A stretch of 64,000 bases of DNA from NCBI GenBank assembly GCA_002435755.1, contig DIYH01000027.1:62001-126000 (forward strand), read 5' to 3'. The DNA comes from Flammeovirgaceae bacterium UBA6059. Lineage in GTDB: Bacteria; Bacteroidota; Bacteroidia; Cytophagales; Cyclobacteriaceae. A program made the translations under genes and the position numbers. Position 1 is the first letter of the stretch. Every line of letters starts with the position of its first letter. Of this stretch, positions 56,400-64,000 are shown piece by piece. Below the pieces are notes generated by a model. It was not told the DNA's origin. It did no database searches and was given only the letters and a program-made list of their open reading frames with translations.

Positions 56400-59156
56400 C
56401 TAAAACTTAAAATTATAAGTAATTGAAGGGATTGCCGTGCCTAACACAGATAGCTCATAACCTTGGATTTGCCCCCCTTCATTGACAAAGAATACGGAGT
56501 AAACATTCCGGCGAGCGGTAACATTATAAATTGAAAAAGACCAAAAACTATGCGCCAGTTTTTTCACTCTGTGAGACCCTTCCAGATTAACACTGATGTC
56601 TACCCTGAAATAGTCAGGAATACGAAATTCATTTCGATTAGAGAAATGGACTACTTCGTTACCAGCTAAATTGTATCTGGCGGTAGGGTAAGTAATAGGT
56701 CGACCGGTAGAGTAAGTGACATTGAGTGAAAAACTCACCCGTTTGGTGTACTTGTAGTTAGATACAAAGCTGAAATCATGAGGCTTTTCGTGATTTGACG
56801 AAAAATAGTTTCCGTTATTGATCCTTTCTTCAGCAAACTCAGAGTCAAAGCGCTGCTGCGATCGACTATAAGTATAGCCAACCCATCCATTGAGACGACC
56901 TGCGGGCTTACGCAGAAGCAGTTCTACTCCATATGCTCGGCCAGTCCCCTGTATGACGTCTGTTTCTACGAGAGGATTGAGTACCAGGTCGGCCCCCACT
57001 TTGTAATCAAGCAGGTTATCAAAGGTTTTGTAATATGCTTCAATGGAAGCTTCGATACTGTTATTCCGAAGGTTTCTGAAGTAACCTACCGATAGTTGTT
57101 GTCCAAACTGGGGAGCAAAATTAGGGTCTGCTAGCTTCCAAGTGTCTGTTGGAGAGATTGACACATTGTTTGACAATGAATGGATGTATTGTCGGGTAGT
57201 AGTATAGCTGGCCTTAACGGAAGAGTTGCGGGGTAAAGAGTAGCGCGCTGATAATCTGAGCTCAGGACCATGATAGGTCTCTATCACTTCATCATCTGCA
57301 TAGTCAACAGAAGACTCCAGCGTTCCTTCATTTCTAGGAATTCCATCTTCATAAAAATTGATAGTACGGCCACCTAAGGCTGAGAAAATGGAATACCTCA
57401 GACCAGCAGATAGGTTGAGATCCTCTGTCACTTTGTAGTCATCTGAGATGAATATGGCCGTCTCTCTTCCCTGTTCTTGAGCGATTTCTTCTGGCCTCAC
57501 ATCAGATTCATTGCCTATCGGTAATATAAATCCAGGGTTTAGATCATACAGCCTGACATCAGCCCCGATCTTAATATCGTGACGCTCATTAGGCAGGTAG
57601 TTTAGAGAAGCCTGGCCAAATATATCGTTGATCTCAAAGCCATAGTTAAAGGCCGATTCCGGAATAGCATTGTATTCAATATCAAAGGCATATTGACTGT
57701 TCGTTAGAATGGCATTAGTGGATAACTTCTCATTAACGAAATGCTCCCACTGTAGTGATGCGTTGAAATTATGATAAGAATAGAGTGAATCCGGTGTGAT
57801 TCTGAATTGATCTTTGCTGTAATATACCGAGGCACTTAAGGAGTTATTATCTCCATAGCTATGGTGGAGGTTAGCTCCCACATCTACAAATGAAGGGTCA
57901 CTGTTACGTATGCCTTCGTCATCAATTTGATTAAGTACCCAATCAGAATAAGTTGTCCTTACACCGGCTATTATTGATGTTTTATCCTTGATGATCGGTG
58001 TTTCAAAGCTGAGTTGACTTGTAATAGGGCTAATTCCACCCTTAGCTGTAAATTTTTCTTTGTTGCCCTTCTTCATTTTCACGTCAAGTAATGATGAGAG
58101 CCGTCCACCATAGTTGGCTGGTATGCTGCTTTTGTAAAGCTCTGTATCGCCAATTAAGTCAGCATTAAACGCAGAGAAAAAACCGAAGAAATGAAATGGG
58201 TTGTAGACCGTAGCATTATTAAAGAGGATCAGATTCTGATCTGTTTTACCACCTCTCACATTAATACCCGAAGCTCCTTCTCCTACATTTTGCACACCAG
58301 GTAACGTCAGCATGATCTGGACCAAGTCGCTTTCACCCAATACTCGAGGGACATTTTTCAACCCTTCCATATCTATAGCAGCCACTCCCATTTTTACATC
58401 TGATACATTGATATCGGCATCCGCCAATACTGAGACCTCATCAAGCAATATGGCCTCTGGTTCAAGACTAACATCGATATTGCCATCTGAGAATACAATG
58501 ACACTACGTTTCTCTTGTTCTAATCCCGAGAATCTGTAGATCAATTCACCTTTACCATTGGGTATATTGATAGTGTAGAATCCCTTGCTATCTGTCACCG
58601 TACTCTTCTCACTACCAGACTCGAAAACAAGAGCCCCAACCAGTGGTTCACCGGTTTCGCTATCGCGCACAAAACCTACGACCAGCGATTGTCCCCCTAC
58701 TTCCATCTTAGACTTATCACCTAGTACGATTACATCGTCTGAAGACCCATCTGATTCGTACTCTCTTTCAAACATATACTGTGTGGCGCCTACATCGTTT
58801 GAACTCCTATTGAGAGTAGTAATGATAGGCGCATTGTTGGTCATAATGACCTTATCATCAATGATTACAAATTGCAGTATAGTGCCCTCTGTAAGAATAT
58901 TAACCACGTCTTCAATGCTATCCGCTCTGATCTGCTGAGTAACGTTGATATCAGACAGCCATTCATCAGCAAAATAGAACTTGTAGTTTGAGTTGGTCTC
59001 CAGGGTCCGGATCGCCTCGATTAGTGGTTCATCCACAAAGTCAAAGGAAAAACGAGGTTGCTCCTGTGCCACAAGCTTTCCAGTACACATAAGGATAACA
59101 AACAGAAAACAGAGTAATAAACCTCCGTCAGTACTACTTCCCCATCTCTTCATCAA
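56400..59156 (-). CDS. TonB-dependent outer-membrane receptor with STN and carboxypeptidase-regulatory domains
   Basis: A 918-aa protein with signal peptide (ending LVAQ), an STN domain (about 38-110: FVDEPLIEAIRTLE, then ILQFVIIDDKVIMT), a carboxypeptidase-regulatory-like domain (about 150-235: GFVRDSETGEPLVGALVF, then DSKGFYTINIP), a plug (ESDLVQIMLTLPGVQNVGEG, INVRGGKTDQNLILFNN) and a C-terminal beta-barrel ending TYNFKF. An STN domain often signals to an anti-sigma factor; none is seen adjacent. It overlaps the 3' end of the upstream 237-aa gene by 23 bases and is followed by its DUF4249 partner. Confidence 0.93.
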   Translation of the reverse strand: MMKRWGSSTDGGLLLCFLFVILMCTGKLVAQEQPRFSFDFVDEPLIEAIRTLETNSNYKFYFADEWLSDINVTQQIRADSIEDVVNILTEGTILQFVIIDDKVIMTNNAPIITTLNRSSNDVGATQYMFEREYESDGSSDDVIVLGDKSKMEVGGQSLVVGFVRDSETGEPLVGALVFESGSEKSTVTDSKGFYTINIPNGKGELIYRFSGLEQEKRSVIVFSDGNIDVSLEPEAILLDEVSVLADADINVSDVKMGVAAIDMEGLKNVPRVLGESDLVQIMLTLPGVQNVGEGASGINVRGGKTDQNLILFNNATVYNPFHFFGFFSAFNADLIGDTELYKSSIPANYGGRLSSLLDVKMKKGNKEKFTAKGGISPITSQLSFETPIIKDKTSIIAGVRTTYSDWVLNQIDDEGIRNSDPSFVDVGANLHHSYGDNNSLSASVYYSKDQFRITPDSLYSYHNFNASLQWEHFVNEKLSTNAILTNSQYAFDIEYNAIPESAFNYGFEINDIFGQASLNYLPNERHDIKIGADVRLYDLNPGFILPIGNESDVRPEEIAQEQGRETAIFISDDYKVTEDLNLSAGLRYSIFSALGGRTINFYEDGIPRNEGTLESSVDYADDEVIETYHGPELRLSARYSLPRNSSVKASYTTTRQYIHSLSNNVSISPTDTWKLADPNFAPQFGQQLSVGYFRNLRNNSIEASIEAYYKTFDNLLDYKVGADLVLNPLVETDVIQGTGRAYGVELLLRKPAGRLNGWVGYTYSRSQQRFDSEFAEERINNGNYFSSNHEKPHDFSFVSNYKYTKRVSFSLNVTYSTGRPITYPTARYNLAGNEVVHFSNRNEFRIPDYFRVDISVNLEGSHRVKKLAHSFWSFSIYNVTARRNVYSVFFVNEGGQIQGYELSVLGTAIPSITYNFKF

Positions 59157-59847
59157 AACGTCTCAAATAGTCTATGAGCTTAACTTCCTTGGTTCTACTG
59201 AACCTTACTTTGTATTCCTTTTCAATCTTGTTTGTAACGACCTTACTCTCTTTCATCAGTATGTCGAGCGACTTCTTATTCTTACATAAAACAATGGTAT
59301 CCGGATTTTGAAGTAAGTATTCAGTGTATTCCTTATATACCGCTCTTGCACTTTCGACTTTCAATTCTTTTCTTCTTTTAGCGAGCAGATCAAAATGAGT
59401 CCCTTCAAGTAGTATCTCATAGAACCCCTTTCTGCCATCGACCTCCTCTTTCCTAAAAAAATGATCTTCAACGCTAAAAAAAACGATATCATTCATAAGC
59501 AATTGGATACCATCCCTACGGCCAAACTGAGGATGCTTAACTACTATCAATTCCTTTTCAATATCAAAGACTAATGGTATATCATAGTAGGTCCGGTTAT
59601 CACTAAAGGAAATATCTCCTGATCGCCATGTATTTGTCTGATAGAATTGGTGAGTCGTTCTTGATGCAGAGCGCATGATGTATATAACTCCTGAATACAG
59701 ACGGTTTTGCTCGCCTCCAATATGATTGTCAAACCATGTAGAAAAGTCCTTCAGAGTTAAATCCGGACTATTTTGTGCAATGGATGATCTATAACAAACC
59801 AACTGTACGGACAGGATCAAAGCGATCCTTATCAATCCCTCTCTCAT
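59134..59847 (-). CDS. Secreted protein of unknown function, first gene of TonB receptor operon
   Basis: A 237-aa protein with a signal peptide ending SSIAQ. The mature part has strands around FLEY-like YYDIPLVFDIEKELIVVK and FFSVEDHFFRKE, and a basic helical C-terminus ending KLIDYLRRFDEEMGK. No domain recognised by name. It overlaps the receptor gene, so the two are coupled. Proteins like this commonly precede STN-type receptors in Bacteroidota. Confidence 0.75.
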   Translation of the reverse strand: MREGLIRIALILSVQLVCYRSSIAQNSPDLTLKDFSTWFDNHIGGEQNRLYSGVIYIMRSASRTTHQFYQTNTWRSGDISFSDNRTYYDIPLVFDIEKELIVVKHPQFGRRDGIQLLMNDIVFFSVEDHFFRKEEVDGRKGFYEILLEGTHFDLLAKRRKELKVESARAVYKEYTEYLLQNPDTIVLCKNKKSLDILMKESKVVTNKIEKEYKVRFSRTKEVKLIDYLRRFDEEMGK

Positions 59848-59976
59848 TAATCAGTTAAGGTAATTGAAACATTATAATGTCAGATACTAACATCAATATA
59901 ATTAGTTCCAGTAAGGATTGTTTTGAAACTTACACCCGAGAGAATTCACCTTGATAGACGCAGCAATTCTAAAGCA

Positions 59977-61125
59977 CTATATAAGCTCCATACTCTTGTC
60001 CACCTCTTTCTGCCAGGCCACCATACCTCCTTCGAGGTTATACAAGTTTTTAAAGCCATAGCGTGTTTGGAGAAGCTCAATAGCCTTGGCACTGCGTCCA
60101 CCAGCTTTGCAATGCACGACCACTTTTTTTTCTCTCGAGATCTGGTCAAGATGGTTGACAATCACACCTACCGGAATGTGTAGCCCTCCGAGGTTAGAAA
60201 ATTCATATTCGTAGTTCTCGCGCACATCGATTAATTGAAAGTCTAACCCAGTCTCTTGCCATTCCTTCAACTCACTGACGTTGATCGATCTGATCTTTGT
60301 AGTATCCAGTTTTTTGATACCGCAGAACTCGTCATAGTCTATCAATTCAGTGATAGTGGGATGGTCTCCTGAAATGGGGTTAGTCGGTTCTTTTCTGACA
60401 TTCATAGTACGAGTACTAAAGCCAAGCGCATCAAACAAAAAGAGCTTTCCTGCTAAGGGCTCTCCCATTTCTGTGATCACTTTGATAGTTTCAGATGCCT
60501 GCAAGCTCCCCACGATTCCCGGTAGGACGCCAAGCACCCCTCCTTCAGCACAACTAGGCACCATACCCGGAGGTGGAGGGGTTGGAAAAAGATCACGGTA
60601 GTTGGGACCTTTTTCTCCGTTAGGAAAAGTATAGTTAAATACACTCACCTGACCTTCGAATTGGAAAATGGATGCATATACATTCACCTTATTAAGTAAC
60701 ACACATGCGTCATTGACAAGGTAGCGGGTTTGAAAATTGTCCGTACCATCAGCCACTACATCATAGTCCTTAATGATACCAAAGGCATTGGATGCATCTA
60801 ATCTTACATTATGCTCAACGAAGCTGACCCCAGGATTCTGAGCACTGAGCTTTCTTATCGCTACGGCAGTTTTAGGTTGGTTGATATCGCTTGTGTCGAA
60901 AAGTACCTGACGCTGAAGGTTCGTCTCATCAACCGTATCAAAATCAACAACACCAATTGTACCCACTCCGGCTGCCGTCAGATATTGAAGTAAGGGAGCA
61001 CCAAGGCCTCCGGTACCCACGACAAGCACCTTTGAGTCTTTCAGTTTTTGCTGCGTCTCAATACCGAAATCCGGTAAGTTGAGATGGCGACTATATCGTA
61101 TAAGTTCCTGATTGGTGAGTTTCAT
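59977..61125 (-). CDS. moeB: MoeB/ThiF-type adenylyltransferase fused to a rhodanese domain
   Basis: A 382-aa protein. The N-terminal E1-like domain has the nucleotide-binding GTGGLGAP (37-44) and DETNLQRQ, and adenylates the C-terminal Gly-Gly of a ubiquitin-like sulfur carrier (MoaD/ThiS). The C-terminal rhodanese domain has catalytic Cys339 (HCKAGGRS). The two zinc-binding CxxC pairs of E. coli MoeB are absent (YRDLFP and NPISGD at those places), as is usual, I believe, in this phylum. The conserved Cys192 (PSCAEGG) remains. It may act with MoaA (8585-9571) in cofactor synthesis, or in thiamine synthesis. Confidence 0.9.
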   Translation of the reverse strand: MKLTNQELIRYSRHLNLPDFGIETQQKLKDSKVLVVGTGGLGAPLLQYLTAAGVGTIGVVDFDTVDETNLQRQVLFDTSDINQPKTAVAIRKLSAQNPGVSFVEHNVRLDASNAFGIIKDYDVVADGTDNFQTRYLVNDACVLLNKVNVYASIFQFEGQVSVFNYTFPNGEKGPNYRDLFPTPPPPGMVPSCAEGGVLGVLPGIVGSLQASETIKVITEMGEPLAGKLFLFDALGFSTRTMNVRKEPTNPISGDHPTITELIDYDEFCGIKKLDTTKIRSINVSELKEWQETGLDFQLIDVRENYEYEFSNLGGLHIPVGVIVNHLDQISREKKVVVHCKAGGRSAKAIELLQTRYGFKNLYNLEGGMVAWQKEVDKSMELI

Positions 61126-61476
61126 GGATGCGAGCTGAACCTAAAGAAAACGACAAATCATCTGTTTCGGTTCAAGTTAACTCTAGATAAAGAATTTCGA
61201 ACAGCGTCTGTTTCATTAGCTCAAAGAATCGTACTGGTGCTTTTCCCATTGCAATTGATGAATTTACTTAAGTAAAAACATTACTGATGGTCATTTTTAT
61301 CATTGAGTGGTTCATCGAAGGTTTTTCAACTTTCGTCCAAGATTTATCTAAACCAAACGATTCAAACCTTTTCATTCCATATTAATTATCTTATTTTACG
61401 AATAGAGATAATAAGAGAATCTCTTATCGAGAAATCAGCAGCTCGCATAAGAGGACCACTAGTAAAACTAAGACCT
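61126..61476. promoter_or_regulatory. Divergent intergenic region, moeB / hydrolase-fold gene
   Basis: About 350 AT-rich bases. An open frame runs back to a TTG at 61303, but the sequence before 61477 does not look like protein. It should hold divergent promoters; no motif identified. Confidence 0.35.
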
Positions 61477-62382
61477 ATGTCCTACTACCACCTAAAGGAT
61501 GGTACTACGGGTAGTACTGTAGTATTCATCAATGGGCTTTTTGGCTCTTTTGAGTCCGTCCCAGCACTTATCAATAGCTTAAGTGATTACCGCCAGCTTC
61601 ACGTTGATTTGTATGGCTATGTGGCTAATCAATCTAAAGAATTGTTTGATTTTGACACATGTGTAGATGAAATCGGCAGACTCATCGAAGATATTCACAG
61701 CCCAACGACTGTCCTCATAGGATCAGGAATCGGAGGGTTAATAGCCAAAAAAATAACACTTCAGCGTCCAGATCTTGTCGACGCAGAAATACTTATAGGA
61801 ATTTCGGGGAAACCTCTTGTCAAGCCTCTAGCCGAGTCCTTCTTGAAAATGATCGATTTTCTAAATGACAATATGAGGGATAAAGCAACGATACGCCAAA
61901 TAGCCCAGATGTTCCTTGGTAGCTACACTGACGAAGCTGAAAAAAACAACTATAAGGGATTTGTATCTGATGTATTTAGCTTGTCGCGCTTGAGATCACT
62001 GTTGATTGGGGGTTATCATGAGCAACATTTTGACGAACAAGAGCTATCGAAGCAAAAAATCCCAAATTTGCTCATTGCGAATAAACACGATTCGATAATA
62101 CATATCAACGATGTGGAGCGATTTGCAGGACGTATCGGAACTAATCGCGGTATGGCAGTCTTGGAGAATGCACATAATCACGTGGAAGGCATGTATGATG
62201 AAAAACTGGTTAGCTACATTACCAGCTTTTTGAATTCTGTGATAAATACTCGAAATCATACGACCCAGCTGGTAGAATCGATAAAAAGGAATTGGTTTGA
62301 ACATATCAATTTTGTTCCTAACCAACTCACCCAACCAATGATCACTGAACAGGTTACTCAAATCCAGCTGGAAGGTTTGTGA
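61477..62382 (+). CDS. Alpha/beta-hydrolase-fold protein lacking the nucleophile serine
   Basis: The ATG at 61477 (MSYYHLKDGTTGSTVVFINGLFG) is the natural start for this family. The strand-5/nucleophile-elbow segment reads VLIGSGIGGLIA where active relatives have VLIGHSMGGLIA; the nucleophile position (residue 84) is Gly, with a Ser one place earlier. The late Asp (NKHDSIIH) and His (ENAHNHVEG) of the triad region remain. It could be a ligand-binding pseudoenzyme or use the shifted Ser. It neighbours a receiver protein and a sensor kinase, suggesting a signalling role. Confidence 0.75.
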   Translation: MSYYHLKDGTTGSTVVFINGLFGSFESVPALINSLSDYRQLHVDLYGYVANQSKELFDFDTCVDEIGRLIEDIHSPTTVLIGSGIGGLIAKKITLQRPDLVDAEILIGISGKPLVKPLAESFLKMIDFLNDNMRDKATIRQIAQMFLGSYTDEAEKNNYKGFVSDVFSLSRLRSLLIGGYHEQHFDEQELSKQKIPNLLIANKHDSIIHINDVERFAGRIGTNRGMAVLENAHNHVEGMYDEKLVSYITSFLNSVINTRNHTTQLVESIKRNWFEHINFVPNQLTQPMITEQVTQIQLEGL

Positions 62383-62417
62383 TCAGATTTTTACTACGGC
62401 TACAGACGAACTATCAG

Positions 62418-62816
62418 TTATACATCTCTGAAATAAGTACCCCCGGAATAAACTGTTTTGATTGCCGACACGACATCTTCTATGGGTGCACTTTTGGACA
62501 CATAACCGGATAGCAGAAGTTCTTTAGCCTTGTTGAGATGTACCTCGCTGTACTCCATGGACAGAACTATGAGCTTCAGCTCTGGCAATAGTCGTTTCAA
62601 TTCAACTGCTGTCTCAAAACCATTGATCTCAGGCATATTTATATCTGTAATGACCATATCGACATTATCCTTCTCAATCTGAGCAATTGCGTCATATCCA
62701 CTCAAATAAGTAGAAGTGATATTGATACCATGATGCGAGTTAAGTAATGCGGAAAGCCCTTGTAAGACAACCTCATGATCATCAATAAGTGCAACATTAA
62801 TTTCTGACATTGACAT
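62418..62816 (-). CDS. Stand-alone receiver-domain response regulator
   Basis: A 132-aa receiver of the NarL/LuxR type: acidic residues in LIDDHE, phosphoacceptor Asp58 (VITDINMP) and Lys108 (YVSKSAP). It ends at GGTYFRDV, exactly where related proteins continue into a LuxR HTH domain, so the output domain has been lost or never existed. It is divergent from the PAS-HisKA_3 kinase at 62998, a likely phosphodonor. It may be a phosphate sink or a protein-protein output. Confidence 0.85.
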   Translation of the reverse strand: MSMSEINVALIDDHEVVLQGLSALLNSHHGINITSTYLSGYDAIAQIEKDNVDMVITDINMPEINGFETAVELKRLLPELKLIVLSMEYSEVHLNKAKELLLSGYVSKSAPIEDVVSAIKTVYSGGTYFRDV

Positions 62817-62997
62817 TTATTACTAATTATTCTGTGTCTTCCAAAAGTCGAACTTTTCCTCCTTTGATTGAATAAGTGAACTACTGATTGTACTAAGTGA
62901 TGCTCGTAAACAACAGTCATTTGACAACACTTCACAGGATATCCCTAAGGGGATCACCTAAACAATATCATCACTTTACGCATTTACTTAGGTATGC

Positions 62998-64000
62998 ATG
63001 CATACTAAATTTACAACCAATACAATGACATTATTAGGCAAGCAACCTGTAGATTATTCCTCATCCTTAAAGGATAGCGTGTGGTACGGTTTTTGGAATT
63101 TTGATCCGGATGAAGGTGAATTTTTCTTCAGTGCGGAAGCGGCCATCATATTAGAAATTGAACCTGGCGTTTCTCGCGATTGTACGATCCCGAATCTGCT
63201 TGATAGTTTCAAACCGGATTTTAAAAAATTCTACGAAAAGGCCTTTGTACAACGATTACCCGCAGAAGGATATTTTGCCATACAAAACTCACGGGGTACC
63301 TCTCGCTGGGTGCATTGTAAGTCGAGATGGGACGAAAGAGATCAAATAGTTAGTGGAATTGTCGAAGATACAACTCAGGCCAGATGGCTCAACGAGTCTT
63401 CCAGAATTAAAACTAACCTGAGCAATAAGATTGAGACAATAGCGAAGACCGGAAGCTTTGAATGGAACCTCAATGAGGACTACTTGATTTGCTCTGACAA
63501 CTTCTTCTCTATCACCCAGATCCAAGGCTACAATCAAAACAACAGGGTTGACAAATCAGTCTTTTACTCTGTCATAGCACCTCAACAAAGAAACTTCGTG
63601 CTCGAGGTGATGCATGAGTGCATTACGTTAAGTCAGGATTTCGAGGTTACTTTCTTCACTTCCAGCTCCTCTCGAAAAAAGATCAAGCTCTATGGACACC
63701 CCGAAGGCAATACAGTCACTAAAAAGCTTATTGGAGTAGTAGTAGACATCACCGACCAGGTTCAAAAAGAAAAGTCAATCATTCATGGACAGGACCTGGA
63801 ACGTAAGCGGATCTCTCTTGAACTTCATGACAGTGTAGGTCAAAAACTGGTCGCTGTTAAGTATATGATGTCTCTTGCAAGGATCACAAACGACTTCAGC
63901 GGAATAGCCGATATGGCTGAATCTATGGATAATATCATAGAAGAGATAAGGTCCATTACCCATAACCTGTCTACGCAAATAGTCAAAGAAGTTGGTCTCA
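62998..64000 (+). CDS. PAS-domain sensor histidine kinase, HisKA_3 type (3' end outside window)
   Basis: The frame opens at ATG 62998 (a second Met at 63025 is possible) and remains open to the window end. Two PAS-like domains are seen (VWYGFWNFDPDEGEFFFSAE, then WVHCKSRWDERDQIVSGIVED; and GSFEWNLNEDYLICSDNFF to LIGVVVDITDQ), followed by a HisKA_3 phosphoacceptor region (DLERKRISLELHDSVGQKL, His in ELHDS). The ATPase domain lies beyond the window. No signal peptide or membrane helix is seen, so it is cytoplasmic. It pairs naturally with NarL-type receivers such as the one at 62418-62816. Confidence 0.88.
   Translation, partial: MHTKFTTNTMTLLGKQPVDYSSSLKDSVWYGFWNFDPDEGEFFFSAEAAIILEIEPGVSRDCTIPNLLDSFKPDFKKFYEKAFVQRLPAEGYFAIQNSRGTSRWVHCKSRWDERDQIVSGIVEDTTQARWLNESSRIKTNLSNKIETIAKTGSFEWNLNEDYLICSDNFFSITQIQGYNQNNRVDKSVFYSVIAPQQRNFVLEVMHECITLSQDFEVTFFTSSSSRKKIKLYGHPEGNTVTKKLIGVVVDITDQVQKEKSIIHGQDLERKRISLELHDSVGQKLVAVKYMMSLARITNDFSGIADMAESMDNIIEEIRSITHNLSTQIVKEVGL

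Noticed and set aside
61303..61476. N-terminal extension of the hydrolase-fold gene from a TTG
   Set aside because: The extra 58 residues do not resemble the family's N-terminus, and the ATG at 61477 gives a natural start.
1..64000. CRISPR arrays, rRNA operons and insertion sequences
   Set aside because: No regularly spaced direct repeats, rRNA signatures, transposase motifs or terminal inverted repeats of an IS were seen. No complete tRNA gene was recognised besides the tRNA-like part of tmRNA.

Overview
The window looks like a chromosome segment of a Bacteroidota bacterium, most likely a marine Cytophagales-type organism (Fulvivirga/Reichenbachiella/Roseivirga-like; this is an inference from gene content). 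Supporting signs are LytTR regulators, a Reg_prop/Y_Y_Y sensor, a TonB receptor with STN and carboxypeptidase-regulatory domains next to a DUF4249 lipoprotein, PD40/PKD proteins, a one-component hybrid two-component system, a TAnnTTTG-type promoter motif before tmRNA, and a tmRNA tag ending in NYAMAA.

Layout. 1-8471: a sensory locus with a tandemly duplicated gene pair (PD40-PKD protein plus secreted 320-aa protein, twice), a membrane-anchored Reg_prop/Y_Y_Y protein without a kinase domain, and a LytTR response regulator. 8585-12231: moaA, an isochorismatase-family hydrolase, two small membrane proteins and a membrane-bound LytTR regulator. 12310-12704: tmRNA (ssrA).

12691-34347: an integrative element of about 21.6 kb inserted in the 3' end of ssrA. 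It is bounded by a 15-bp direct repeat of the tmRNA acceptor end and carries a tyrosine integrase beside the left end, a TOPRIM primase/ATPase, an excisionase-like HTH protein, and a type I restriction-modification operon (hsdR, an unknown 403-aa protein, hsdM, hsdS, a small protein, an hsdS scrap, GIY-YIG nuclease, 102-aa protein). A second, oppositely oriented block follows: a secreted EEP-family hydrolase, a membrane/coiled-coil protein, a small protein and an outer-membrane-type protein. Then come a membrane gene interrupted by a stop codon, a coiled-coil protein, and a large macro-like/EVE-like/KAP NTPase with a small partner gene. This reads as a mobile defence island.

34348-41860: a degraded accessory zone beyond the right end. 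It has a frameshifted OGG-like gene, a RelA/SpoT-domain protein, a relic fusing the start of hsdR to the end of hsdS, orphan small genes, a GC-rich S9 peptidase that looks transferred, and two multiply broken genes (GIY-YIG nuclease and LytTR response regulator).

42183-64000: ordinary chromosomal genes: aldo/keto reductase, MFS transporter and AraC regulator; a cupin lipoprotein; a hybrid sensor kinase; a secreted RidA-like protein; a TAXI-like binding lipoprotein; a Tat-type class V aminotransferase; a four-gene TonB receptor operon; MoeB/ThiF-rhodanese; an alpha/beta-hydrolase-fold protein lacking the nucleophile serine; a receiver-only response regulator; and the start of a PAS-HisKA_3 sensor kinase that runs off the window.
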